Of a DNA stretch of 27,400 nt, positions 1 through 7,587 are shown piece after piece. Under the pieces are notes generated by a model, which worked only from the letters and a program-made list of their open reading frames with translations, was not told the origin of the DNA and made no database searches. Each line of letters opens with the position of its first letter. Positions within the stretch are counted from its first letter, which is position 1. Where the stretch lies: assembly GCA_027488495.1 (NCBI GenBank), contig JAIYBO010000001.1, positions 1-27,400 of the forward strand. Reading direction: 5' to 3'. The DNA is from Bacteroidota bacterium (lineage in GTDB: Bacteria; Bacteroidota; Bacteroidia; NS11-12g; UBA955). The translations under genes and the position numbers were made by a program.

Positions 1-228
1 ACCCAACAAGGCTATAACTTTCAGATGTTGAGCGATTTCAACAAAGAAGTGAGTACAGCTTATGACAGCATCTATGAGACATTCGCTTTCGGTATGAAAG
101 GTGTTTCAAAAAGATCTGCTTTTGTAATAGACAAAGAAGGCATCGTACAGCATGCTGAAATTCTCGACAATGCCGGTGAGATGCCCAACCTTGAGCAAAT
201 CAAAGCGGTGTTGTCGACCTTAAACTAA
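1..228 (+). CDS. Peroxiredoxin (AhpC/TSA family), C-terminal part
   Basis: The reading frame is open from the first base, so this is the 3' end of a gene starting upstream. The 75 visible residues match the C-terminal half of a thioredoxin-fold peroxiredoxin: an AYDSIYETFAFGMKGVSKRS segment, then the strand pair FVIDKEGIVQ (the usual F-x-I-D-x-x-G-x-V/I pattern), then AEILDNAGEMPNLEQI and a closing helix. Family members reduce hydrogen peroxide and organic peroxides with a peroxidatic cysteine in the N-terminal half. That cysteine lies outside the window, so the mechanistic subclass cannot be fixed; no resolving cysteine is seen in this part. The next gene starts 17 bp downstream on the same strand but seems to have its own promoter inside this gene's 3' end. 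Confidence 0.85.
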   Translation, partial: TQQGYNFQMLSDFNKEVSTAYDSIYETFAFGMKGVSKRSAFVIDKEGIVQHAEILDNAGEMPNLEQIKAVLSTLN

Positions 229-241
229 TCGCCTATTTTTG
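210..241 (+). promoter_or_regulatory. Bacteroidota-type promoter candidate for the FGE-like gene
   Basis: GTTG at 210-213 is separated by 20 bp from TATTTTTG at 234-241. This fits the primary sigma factor consensus of Bacteroidota (TTG near -33, TAnnTTTG near -7), with an exact -7 match. It overlaps the end of the peroxiredoxin gene. The -7 element ends only 4 bp before the ATG at 246, so the transcript would be leaderless or nearly so. Confidence 0.5.
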
Positions 242-245
242 TTGA

Positions 246-1493
246 ATGCGAAACCGCATTCTAATTTTAACGATAGCCCTATTGGTATTCAGGGGATTGA
301 GCGCTCAAAAAACGCCTCACCCTGAATACTTAATGAGGTATTATTTTACGGCCGCTGAAGGGGCAAAACAATCTGTTATACCTTCAAAAGACTTGCTCAA
401 AATCAAGGGCATTGATCAAAAACAATATTTTTCATGTTTCCCGCAAGAGGGATTGAGGTTCAACCAATTCTTATCGCAAGTTCAAACGGGATACGACACC
501 ATTTATGCCATCGAAGAAATGGTTTCTTGTGGCCCTTTCTTGGCCCATCGCACAGAAACAACCAACGGCGAATACAAAGCGTTTTTAGCAGACAGCGTTT
601 GGATCAAAGAGCATTTGGAATACCAACCGCGCCAACTTTTTCCTGACACCCATGTTTGGATACCCTTTGCGGCTACTGCCGAAAGTGCGCCAGTTCCCAA
701 CCCATATACCCGTTTGTATTTCCAAAATAGCACTTATAACAACTATCCCGTTGTGGGTGTAAGTCAATTACAAGCCACAGCCTATTGCGAATGGCTCACA
801 CACATTCTGAACGAATCGCCCCAGTACGCAGGCCTTCAAGCAGTCTTGAAAAAACAGGGGCTAAAAATCAAGGCCGAACTGCCCACAGTTGCTGAATGGT
901 TGTACTTGTATGAAATGAGCATACAAGTGCCCAGTAGAACAGGAGTTGCAGAAGGCAAAATTCGCGGAAACTACTTTCGAAACAATCAACGCAAGGGTGG
1001 CGCCCTTTTCACCTTCTTGCAACATCAAGAATTAAAAAACAATCCAGTAATATTCAATGAAACAACCACAGCCAGAGGATTGAACATCCAAAATGAGATC
1101 TCTGAAGCATTGCTTATGCCCTTGCCAAGCCAAATGCCACCCGCCAAGCCCTACCCCGCTGTTTCTCACCTTTTGGGCAATGTGGCTGAGTGGACCTCGA
1201 CACCCGCTTACGGACATTTATTCAACAACAGAACCACGATTTTAAACACCAATGGACAGCTCATTGAGAACGCCTATCAGCAAGTGAATGTCTTTGATTT
1301 CAAAGGATATTTGGTGGAAGAGCCTGCCTTGCAGCAACACTATGCAATCAAAGGGGGATCTTGGAATCAAGATTTTCACTACCTAGACCCCATGGCCATC
1401 ATGTTCATGCAAAGCAATCACGCTAACAATCACGTTGGTTTTAGGACTGTACTGCATTTTTACCCATCTACGGATACCACTACCACACCTTAA
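246..1493 (+). CDS. Secreted formylglycine-generating-enzyme-fold (SUMF1-like) protein
   Basis: This 415-residue protein has an N-terminal signal peptide (hydrophobic residues 4-15, likely cleavage after LSA at residue 20) and no lipobox. Hallmarks of the FGE/SUMF1 fold appear in order: ETTNGEYKAFL, PVVGVSQLQATAYCEWL, AELPTVAEWLYLYEMS, HLLGNVAEWTS, GGSWNQDF and a final NHVGFRTV. True formylglycine-generating enzymes carry catalytic cysteines in the C-terminal part of the domain. Here the stretch from GGSW to GFRTV has none, so sulfatase activation is unlikely. In Bacteroidota, non-catalytic members of this fold include the gliding/type IX secretion proteins GldJ and GldK, but those are lipoproteins and this one is not. 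The likely role is structural or binding in the periplasm or outer membrane. The ATG at 246 places the signal peptide at the N-terminus. Confidence 0.8.
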   Translation: MRNRILILTIALLVFRGLSAQKTPHPEYLMRYYFTAAEGAKQSVIPSKDLLKIKGIDQKQYFSCFPQEGLRFNQFLSQVQTGYDTIYAIEEMVSCGPFLAHRTETTNGEYKAFLADSVWIKEHLEYQPRQLFPDTHVWIPFAATAESAPVPNPYTRLYFQNSTYNNYPVVGVSQLQATAYCEWLTHILNESPQYAGLQAVLKKQGLKIKAELPTVAEWLYLYEMSIQVPSRTGVAEGKIRGNYFRNNQRKGGALFTFLQHQELKNNPVIFNETTTARGLNIQNEISEALLMPLPSQMPPAKPYPAVSHLLGNVAEWTSTPAYGHLFNNRTTILNTNGQLIENAYQQVNVFDFKGYLVEEPALQQHYAIKGGSWNQDFHYLDPMAIMFMQSNHANNHVGFRTVLHFYPSTDTTTTP

Positions 1494-1580
1494 TTCCACT
1501 GTATCTAGATCGGTGATAACGGATTGATTTGTACCGTCCACAAGCAAAATCGTCATGTTGACACTTTTTGTAATTGTATA

Positions 1581-1612
1581 ATTGACACTTCTTTAAATTT
1601 TCTTTATCTTGC
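1581..1612 (+). promoter_or_regulatory. Promoter candidate for the susC operon
   Basis: ATTG at 1581-1584, a 20-bp spacer and TATCTTGC at 1605-1612 approximate the Bacteroidota promoter (TTG, about 20 bp, TAnnTTTG), with the -7 element imperfect. The start codon follows 17 bp later at 1630. A 9-bp direct repeat, TTGACACTT, occurs at 1558-1566 and again at 1582-1590, overlapping the -33 element. It could be a regulator site, but two copies in AT-rich DNA are weak evidence. The rest of the gap from 1494 shows no further feature and no gene. Confidence 0.4.
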
Positions 1613-1629
1613 TACCCTAAAATTAGCCT

Positions 1630-4600
1630 ATGTTTACATTCATACCCACGCGAAAAGTCATTCTAACTGCCCTCACCACCATTTTGGGTGCAGTTTCTAC
1701 TTTTGCGCAAACCGGATCCTTGGCAGGTTTGGTGACGGACGAGTCTACCAAAAAGCCCATTGAAGGGGTGACCATCGAAGTGTACAAAACAGAACTCGTT
1801 GCCAAAACATCGGCCAACGGCTCTTATCTCATTTCAGGAATCACACCAGGAACTTACAACGTAATTTTCACCAAAGACCAAATGGAGGATATTTTGGTGA
1901 AAGTGGAAATCAAATCCAACGAAACCACGCCATTGAACGCTGCTATGAAAACAGCTATTTCAAGCATGGGCGATGTGGTTATTGTTGGTTATGGAAGACA
2001 GAGCAGACGAAACGTCGTTGGCTCAATTTCTACTGTTTCGGGCAAAGAGATCACTGATATGCCGGCGCCTTCATTTGAGGCAGCCTTACAAGGCAAAGCG
2101 GCCGGTGTTCAGGTAATTGTTGGTAGTGGTATGGCGGGATCCGCGTCTTTGATTCGCGTAAGGGGTGCATCTTCGATATCAGCAGCGGGTGACCCATTGT
2201 ATGTCATCGATGGTATCCCTGTATCACAAGATTACTTCATGAATAGAACCAACGGATCAAATTGGGGCGGTGGTTTCAACAACAACCCTTTGGCGAGTAT
2301 CAACCCAGACGATATCGAGAACATTGAAATCTTAAAAGATGCCGCAGCAACCAGCATTTACGGTTCTCGCGGTGCCAATGGTGTAATTTTGATTACCACC
2401 AAACGTGCACGCAAGCAAGGATTGAAATTCGATGTAAGCGCCCGTTGGGGTAGTTCAAGCCCTACGCGCAAACCGGATATGCTTTCTGCGCCTGAATGGC
2501 TTCAATTATACGAAGAAGCATGGTACAATGATGGTCGCACCGGCACCCCAGATCTATCGCTCAATGGCATCCGCATGAGTTGGGCACAGGCAAATGACCC
2601 AAAGAACCATACCAATTGGATCGACCAAGTTATTGGCCATGGATTTAAGCAGAATTACAACCTTTCGGCCAATTACATGGGCAAGAATTTCGCCGTAAAA
2701 GGCATCGTTTCCATGGACGATAACGGAAGTTTCATCATTGGCAACAAATACAACCGTGTTTCTGAGCGTGTAAATTTGGATTATCGCCCTGTAAAGGGAT
2801 TGAACATTCAAATGTCACAGTCGTTGAGTCGCGGTACGAATACACGTGTTGATGCCTCATGGGCGGGTGGATTGGGATCTGCCATGAGTACGATGTTGCC
2901 CATTTACCCCCTTACGCCCCTTTATGACAGCGCAAGCAAATCCTACATAACGCCAGTGGGACTTCACACAATTCGTGATCTAAAAAATTGGAGAACAGTT
3001 GAAGTTCGCTCAATCAACAACGCCAATATTAGTTATGAGATCAACAAAAACTTGACTGTGAATTACAGCACAAGCATTGATTACATGGACTACAACGAAT
3101 ATTTGTACGAACCCGCGGAGTTGATCAAAATGTACAACGGCAACTATCAGCAAAATGGCAATGCCAAATGGTTCCCAAGCTGGACAATGAACCGCAACCA
3201 GTTTTTGACTGCCCAATGGAACAAGGAGCTGAGTAAGAATCACACCGTAAGCGCAATGGCAGGAACCGAAACCCAAAGAAGCATCACCAAAAGCAAATAC
3301 GTAGAGAATTTTGATGCCACAGGTCCAGTAGACCAAGTCGCTATCCCAGACACCGCACTTCAGGCATTCAGCAGAACCCCCTACGAGTGGGCCTTTATCA
3401 GCTACTTTGGCCGATTCAACTATAGCTACAAAAACAAATTGAACTTCCAATTAACCAGTCGTTGGGACGGAAGCTCCAGATTTGGTAGAAACAATCGCTA
3501 TGGATTCTTCCCTGCCGCAGCCGTTGGATACATTCTGAGCGAAGAGCAATTCATGAAAAAATACAAATTCATCAACTTCATGAAGCTTCGTGCGGGTATG
3601 GGAAAATCGGGCAATGCCAACTTCGACAACTATGCACGCTGGGGCACCATTACACCGAGTGGCAACTTACCCAAATACAACGGACAGCCGCAGCTCGCGC
3701 CTTCACGTTTGGAAAACCCCAATTTGCGTTGGGAAAGCACGGTCAACTTCGATGCAGGTGTAGAAATGGCGTTTGCCAAAGGTCGAATCAGCACCGAAAT
3801 CACCTATTACAACAAGGTAACGAGCGATGTAATCATGAATGTATCTATTCCAGTTTCAACGGGTTTTGGTAGCTTCTACGACAACGTGGGTGGCATCACC
3901 AACCAAGGTGTTGAATTCAGTTTGAAAACAGTAAACATTCGCACCAAGCGCACAAACTGGACAACCAACTTCAGCATTTCTCGAAACGTCAATGAAATCA
4001 CAAGCATTGGTGTTTACACGCCGGATGCAATTAGTGGTGGAACGAACGATACCCGCGTAGTATTGAATCAACCGGTGGGTACAAACTTCTTGGTACGTTT
4101 CTCACACGTAGATCCAGCCACTGGCGCTCCGGTTTATTTTGACTTAAACGGAAACCAAACCACCAAATGGGATCCTGCCAACCGCGTTGCTGTTGGTAAT
4201 GTATTGCCCAAAGCTTTCGGAAACTTAGCCAATACCATTTCATATAAAAACTGGGAATTGAACGCAAACATATACTTCAACTGGGGCGGTAGCATTTTCG
4301 AAAGCTCTGTAAAACGCCAGTTGAGCTTAATGACCGATTGGAACATGGACCGCAGGGTTTTGGATCGTTGGCAAAATCCTGGTGATGAAGCCTTGTACCC
4401 CAAAATGACCTTGAGTACTTTCAATCATGGATCTACCACCCCATGGATCAATACTGATTTGTGGTTGCAAGATGGTTCATACATTCGCTTGAGAAGCATC
4501 AACGTGAGTTATAAATTGCCTACAGCTTGGTTGAAAAAATCAAAGTTCGATGCCGCCCGCATCATGTTGGTTGGTACCAATTTGCTGACTTGGACAAAAT

Positions 4601-4731
4601 ACACTGGTATCGACCCTGAAATCGCCAGGGATTTTGAAAACCCAACCGACAGAAACATGAGCGGAAGTATCACTTACTTAACCACCCCTCAAGAAAAAAG
4701 CATCAGTTTGGCCCTTAATTTAAGCTTCTAA
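1630..4731 (+). CDS. SusC/RagA-family TonB-linked outer membrane transporter
   Basis: This 1033-residue protein is of typical length for the SusC family, which imports large nutrients, often glycans or peptides, through a TonB-driven 22-strand barrel capped by a SusD lipoprotein. A signal peptide ends near TFAQ (residues 24-27). Residues about 28-105 form a carboxypeptidase-regulatory-like beta domain (LAGLVTDESTKKPIEGVTIE, then GSYLISGITPGTYNV). The TonB-box-like DVVIVGYGRQ is at 115-124, followed by the plug with IRVRGASSIS, DPLYVIDGIP, INPDDIENIEILKDAAATS and YGSRGANGVILITTK. The remainder is barrel, ending in an aromatic residue (SLALNLSF) as outer membrane barrels do. The susD gene starts 2 bp after its stop. 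The substrate cannot be read from the sequence, and no ECF sigma/anti-sigma or hybrid two-component regulator lies in the window. Confidence 0.96.
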   Translation: MFTFIPTRKVILTALTTILGAVSTFAQTGSLAGLVTDESTKKPIEGVTIEVYKTELVAKTSANGSYLISGITPGTYNVIFTKDQMEDILVKVEIKSNETTPLNAAMKTAISSMGDVVIVGYGRQSRRNVVGSISTVSGKEITDMPAPSFEAALQGKAAGVQVIVGSGMAGSASLIRVRGASSISAAGDPLYVIDGIPVSQDYFMNRTNGSNWGGGFNNNPLASINPDDIENIEILKDAAATSIYGSRGANGVILITTKRARKQGLKFDVSARWGSSSPTRKPDMLSAPEWLQLYEEAWYNDGRTGTPDLSLNGIRMSWAQANDPKNHTNWIDQVIGHGFKQNYNLSANYMGKNFAVKGIVSMDDNGSFIIGNKYNRVSERVNLDYRPVKGLNIQMSQSLSRGTNTRVDASWAGGLGSAMSTMLPIYPLTPLYDSASKSYITPVGLHTIRDLKNWRTVEVRSINNANISYEINKNLTVNYSTSIDYMDYNEYLYEPAELIKMYNGNYQQNGNAKWFPSWTMNRNQFLTAQWNKELSKNHTVSAMAGTETQRSITKSKYVENFDATGPVDQVAIPDTALQAFSRTPYEWAFISYFGRFNYSYKNKLNFQLTSRWDGSSRFGRNNRYGFFPAAAVGYILSEEQFMKKYKFINFMKLRAGMGKSGNANFDNYARWGTITPSGNLPKYNGQPQLAPSRLENPNLRWESTVNFDAGVEMAFAKGRISTEITYYNKVTSDVIMNVSIPVSTGFGSFYDNVGGITNQGVEFSLKTVNIRTKRTNWTTNFSISRNVNEITSIGVYTPDAISGGTNDTRVVLNQPVGTNFLVRFSHVDPATGAPVYFDLNGNQTTKWDPANRVAVGNVLPKAFGNLANTISYKNWELNANIYFNWGGSIFESSVKRQLSLMTDWNMDRRVLDRWQNPGDEALYPKMTLSTFNHGSTTPWINTDLWLQDGSYIRLRSINVSYKLPTAWLKKSKFDAARIMLVGTNLLTWTKYTGIDPEIARDFENPTDRNMSGSITYLTTPQEKSISLALNLSF

Positions 4732-4733
4732 TC

Positions 4734-6119
4734 ATGAAAAAATCTCTATTCCATTCCTTCGCCCTATTCATTTCGATGACCCTCGTTGGTGTATCGTTTG
4801 TTTCGTGCGACAATATGATTGAAACGCCCCCACCCAATGAACTTTTGGTGGATGATGCAATCAAAACCACCGATGACCTGCAACGATTGCTCAATTCATC
4901 TTACAACGAAGTAGCCAACACATTTGGTGGCTTCTCTCAAATGATGAGCGAAATGCAGTCAGACAACCTATCTAACCCCAATAACAACGATTTGAGGGAG
5001 CTATATAGCCACAACGTTCTATTCTTCAATAGCACTTGCGGTGGCTACTACAGCATTTTGTATCGCGCAATATTCCGTGCCAATTTTGTACAAGACAACA
5101 TGGACAAAGTATCGGATTTAAGTGCTGCCGACAAAGAGCGCATGACAGGTGAAATCAAGTTCATACGGGCATTGTGTCATTTTACTGCCGTTCGCATGTT
5201 TGCTCACCCCTATGGCTACACTGCCGGAAACGTGCATCCGGGTATCGCCATAGTAAAAACCGCATCAACCAAACCCAGTCCCCGATTAACAGTTGCTGAG
5301 GCCTACGATGCCATTTTGAGCGATTTGAAAGATGCTGAAACTGCATTACCAGAATCAAATGGCGACTATGCCGACAAAATGAGTGCGAAAGCGCTGTTGG
5401 CCCATGTATATTTCCAAATGGGCAAATACACCGACGCAGCTTCATATGCTGGTGCAATTATCGATTCAAAAAAATATACACTGAGCGATACTGTAAATGT
5501 ATTTGCATCTGAATCTAGCAGTGAACACATTTTCAAAATCGTGAGTACTGGTGTGAACGACAAACGCAGCGGTGCGTTCTCTGATTACTATGCGCCAGGC
5601 AATCCAACCGGACAATTGTCACGCGAGTTGTGGGCCAATTTGAATGTAGATTTGGCCATCGACAAGCGTTTGAAATTGTTGACCGTAGTAAATGCAGGAG
5701 CACAAAACGAATTTGTTAAAAGCGAATTGTTTAACGCCCCATTCTTTAATGTACCAGTATTGCATTTAACCCAGATGCACTTAATTCGCGCCGAGGCATT
5801 GGCGAAAAGCGGCGGCGACTTAACCACTGCCACTGCCGATATCAACGCCATCATTCAACGGGCGTACACAGACAACAGCAAAATTGTTGCCGCTGGTTCA
5901 ACAGCCCAACAAATCATCGATGCCACGCGTGCGCAGAGAAGAATTGAACTGTTGTTCCAAGGCGATCGCACACCCGAAATCAAACGATTGGGTGCTGTAG
6001 AAAGCCAAAATATCTTTGTTCGTGGACATCGTTGGGACTGCCCTGGCTTCTTATTGCAGTTCCCAATCACAGAGAAAACCACCATTTTCGAAATTAATCC
6101 AACAGGAGGTTGCAACTAA
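4734..6119 (+). CDS. SusD/RagB-family nutrient-binding outer membrane lipoprotein
   Basis: This 461-residue protein has a lipoprotein signal peptide with the lipidated cysteine at residue 25 (SFVSC). It shows the SusD pattern: an N-terminal segment with TTDDLQRLLNSSYNEV, TPR-like helices with FIRALCHFTAVRMFAHPYG, AKALLAHVYFQMGKYTDAASYA, a later HLTQMHLIRAEALAKSGG helix, RAQRRIELLFQGDR and the family C-terminal region ending with PITEKTTIFEINPTGGCN. SusD proteins form a lid on the SusC barrel and bind the substrate at the cell surface. Pairing with the preceding susC is supported by the 2-bp gap. The stop overlaps the start of the next gene by one base (TAATG), suggesting translational coupling. 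The substrate is unknown. Confidence 0.95.
   Translation: MKKSLFHSFALFISMTLVGVSFVSCDNMIETPPPNELLVDDAIKTTDDLQRLLNSSYNEVANTFGGFSQMMSEMQSDNLSNPNNNDLRELYSHNVLFFNSTCGGYYSILYRAIFRANFVQDNMDKVSDLSAADKERMTGEIKFIRALCHFTAVRMFAHPYGYTAGNVHPGIAIVKTASTKPSPRLTVAEAYDAILSDLKDAETALPESNGDYADKMSAKALLAHVYFQMGKYTDAASYAGAIIDSKKYTLSDTVNVFASESSSEHIFKIVSTGVNDKRSGAFSDYYAPGNPTGQLSRELWANLNVDLAIDKRLKLLTVVNAGAQNEFVKSELFNAPFFNVPVLHLTQMHLIRAEALAKSGGDLTTATADINAIIQRAYTDNSKIVAAGSTAQQIIDATRAQRRIELLFQGDRTPEIKRLGAVESQNIFVRGHRWDCPGFLLQFPITEKTTIFEINPTGGCN
6104..6109 (+). promoter_or_regulatory. Strong Shine-Dalgarno sequence AGGAGG
   Basis: AGGAGG lies inside the last codons of susD, 9 bp before the ATG at 6119. Strong Shine-Dalgarno sites are uncommon in Bacteroidota. 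This one decides the start of the following lipoprotein gene in favour of ATG 6119 over an in-frame TTG at 6110 that would sit directly against the site. Confidence 0.6.
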
Positions 6120-6616
6120 TGAAACAGATATGTAAACTGGCTATTGTAGCCACCATCATCGTCTCAAGCATTACCGCTTGTAGACCTGAAAAGAAAGAAC
6201 TAGGCCCCAAAGCCAATCAAGTGGATGGCATTAGTAGCTCCACTTGGATTTTAAGCAAAGTAGATCAAATAGATGTGAATGTTCAATTGGCATTTGTAGA
6301 AAGCGATACGTTGTTAAACGTGACGGATGCCTACATCGATGGAGCACCAATGGAAATTGCCTTTGGCAAAGACGGGGCATACACCATAACGCCCGGCGCT
6401 GGAAGCAACTTATTCAAAAACACTGCAGGCAAATGGAATTTTGACAACAACGAATATCCGAGTTATATCACATTTGACGCTGCAAGCACAACTGAAAACA
6501 ACATGAAATTGATCAGACCCGTTCGGCCTCAAGATAATTTCTTATCGTTGAAATACAACAAAATTTGCGGTGGTAAGCGCACCGTAAGTTATCACCTAAC
6601 CTACACCCGCAAATAA
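6119..6616 (+). CDS. Small lipoprotein of the susCD locus, unknown function
   Basis: This 165-residue protein has a lipoprotein signal peptide with the lipidated cysteine at residue 21 (SSITAC), so it is probably anchored in the outer membrane. After a short linker the body reads STWILSKVDQIDVN, then MEIAFGKDGAYTITPG, AGKWNFDNNEYPSYITF and a closing beta segment with an internal cysteine (KICGGKRTVSYHLTY). The W-x-L opening, the expected-value phrase and the K/G-W-x-F-D strand resemble small lipocalin-like or DUF5004-type lipoproteins often found beside susCD genes, but I assign this only tentatively. It overlaps the susD stop by one base, so it belongs to the same unit. A role in substrate capture at the cell surface is inferred from position alone. 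Confidence 0.75.
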   Translation: MKQICKLAIVATIIVSSITACRPEKKELGPKANQVDGISSSTWILSKVDQIDVNVQLAFVESDTLLNVTDAYIDGAPMEIAFGKDGAYTITPGAGSNLFKNTAGKWNFDNNEYPSYITFDAASTTENNMKLIRPVRPQDNFLSLKYNKICGGKRTVSYHLTYTRK

Positions 6617-6623
6617 CAAGAAC

Positions 6624-7481
6624 ATGAAAAAGTTCATTTTTACACTTTTCGCTATCTGCTTGTTGACTTCTAAACTGTCTGCACAAAAAGCATGGGCCAC
6701 ACCAGACCCCATTAACCCCAACGATTCTATTACCATTTGGGTTGATATCAAAAAATGTGACCGTCAACAGTTGGCCGGTACCACAGATCCTTTATATATG
6801 TGGACTTGGACTCCAAAAGAACACCCAAAGGGACATCCACTGCACAACGGCACATGGCAGGCCAGTACAGATGCATTGCAAATGAGATCTGCCGGCAATG
6901 ACTTGTACTTCTACAGAATGATACCCACACAATTCTACGAAGTAACCGCTGCGGAATTGTACAACAACGACATCAGCTTACTTTTGAAAAAGAAAGATGG
7001 AACTGGTGGCGCTGCAGGCGAAGACAAAACGGAGGATTTGAAAATAGACTTGGCACCTCCGGTAACTGGTCCACAAAAAATTTCTCCATTCCCCCGCTTG
7101 GCCCAAAAAGATACATTGTCAATTGGTGCTAACGATGTATTAACGATCCAGTACGATCGCAATTTGGAAACCAAGGATACCTTGAAAGACAAAGAAGATT
7201 TCTATGTGTTCGCCAAGGCAAGAATTGGTGCCGGGGCGGCAGATTTCTTGCAAATTGTTCCAATCACCAAAGTAGCTACCGCGCCACAACTGGCGATGAA
7301 GAACATGGGTAATGGCAAATTTGCATTGAGCATGATTCCAAACAAGTTCTTTGCTTCGGTAAATCCAGGCGGACAGAAAATCTTGAGTGTACAATTCCAA
7401 ATCGTTCGTGGCAAGATTCGCAATTCAAACGATACGGTTGATGGCACTTATGAGTATTTCTTGAATCAAAATTGCGAGTAA
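6624..7481 (+). CDS. Secreted two-repeat protein of the susCD locus, possible glycan-binding
   Basis: This 285-residue protein has a signal peptide cleaved near LSA at residue 20 and no lipobox. It appears to contain two copies of one beta-rich module. Copy 1 (about 35-125) reads DSITIWVDIKK, DPLYMWTWTP, LQMRSAGNDLYFYRMIPTQF. Copy 2 (about 171-265) reads DVLTIQYDRN, EDFYVFAKAR, LAMKNMGNGKFALSMIPNKF. Copy 1 has exposed-type aromatics (W60, W62, W78, Y95, F96, Y97) resembling the starch-binding-module-26-like and SusE/SusF style domains of Bacteroidota. Copy 2 has lost most of them. It starts 7 bp after the lipoprotein stop and is the last gene of the locus. A role in binding the transported substrate is inferred, not shown. 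No type IX sorting domain is visible at the C-terminus, which ends in NQNCE. Confidence 0.75.
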   Translation: MKKFIFTLFAICLLTSKLSAQKAWATPDPINPNDSITIWVDIKKCDRQQLAGTTDPLYMWTWTPKEHPKGHPLHNGTWQASTDALQMRSAGNDLYFYRMIPTQFYEVTAAELYNNDISLLLKKKDGTGGAAGEDKTEDLKIDLAPPVTGPQKISPFPRLAQKDTLSIGANDVLTIQYDRNLETKDTLKDKEDFYVFAKARIGAGAADFLQIVPITKVATAPQLAMKNMGNGKFALSMIPNKFFASVNPGGQKILSVQFQIVRGKIRNSNDTVDGTYEYFLNQNCE

Positions 7482-7510
7482 GATCGTTCAAGATCATCGC
7501 ATAGTTGCGC

Positions 7511-7525
7511 ACGCAATGCTTGCGT
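7511..7525. repeat. Short inverted repeat before the terminator
   Basis: ACGCAA and TTGCGT form a perfect 6-bp stem with a TGC loop. It lies between the last gene of the sus locus and the large hairpin. On its own it is too small to mean much, but it could be part of the 3' end structure of the operon mRNA. Confidence 0.3.
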
Positions 7526-7526
7526 A

Positions 7527-7576
7527 ATACAAACAGAAAGGGCGCCTAGTGAACTAGGCGCCCTTTCTGTTTGTAT
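7527..7576. terminator. Bidirectional terminator hairpin between convergent units
   Basis: The arms at 7527-7549 and 7554-7576 are perfectly complementary over 23 bp, with a TGAA loop. The GC-rich core GGGCGCCTAG lies next to the loop and an A/T-rich outer stem (AAACAGAAA against TTTCTGTTT) supplies a T-rich 3' side in either direction. It separates the sus locus on the plus strand from lysA on the minus strand (lysA stop at 7588), so it probably ends both transcripts. Confidence 0.85.
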
Positions 7577-7587
7577 CATTTAGAACA

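Noticed and set aside
3010..3450. 146-codon minus-strand frame inside susC
   Set aside because: It is a shadow of the conserved susC frame with no start signal or domain.
6110..6118. TTG start at 6110 for the small lipoprotein
   Set aside because: It sits directly against AGGAGG with no spacing. The ATG at 6119 has a 9-bp spacing and gives a standard lipoprotein signal peptide.
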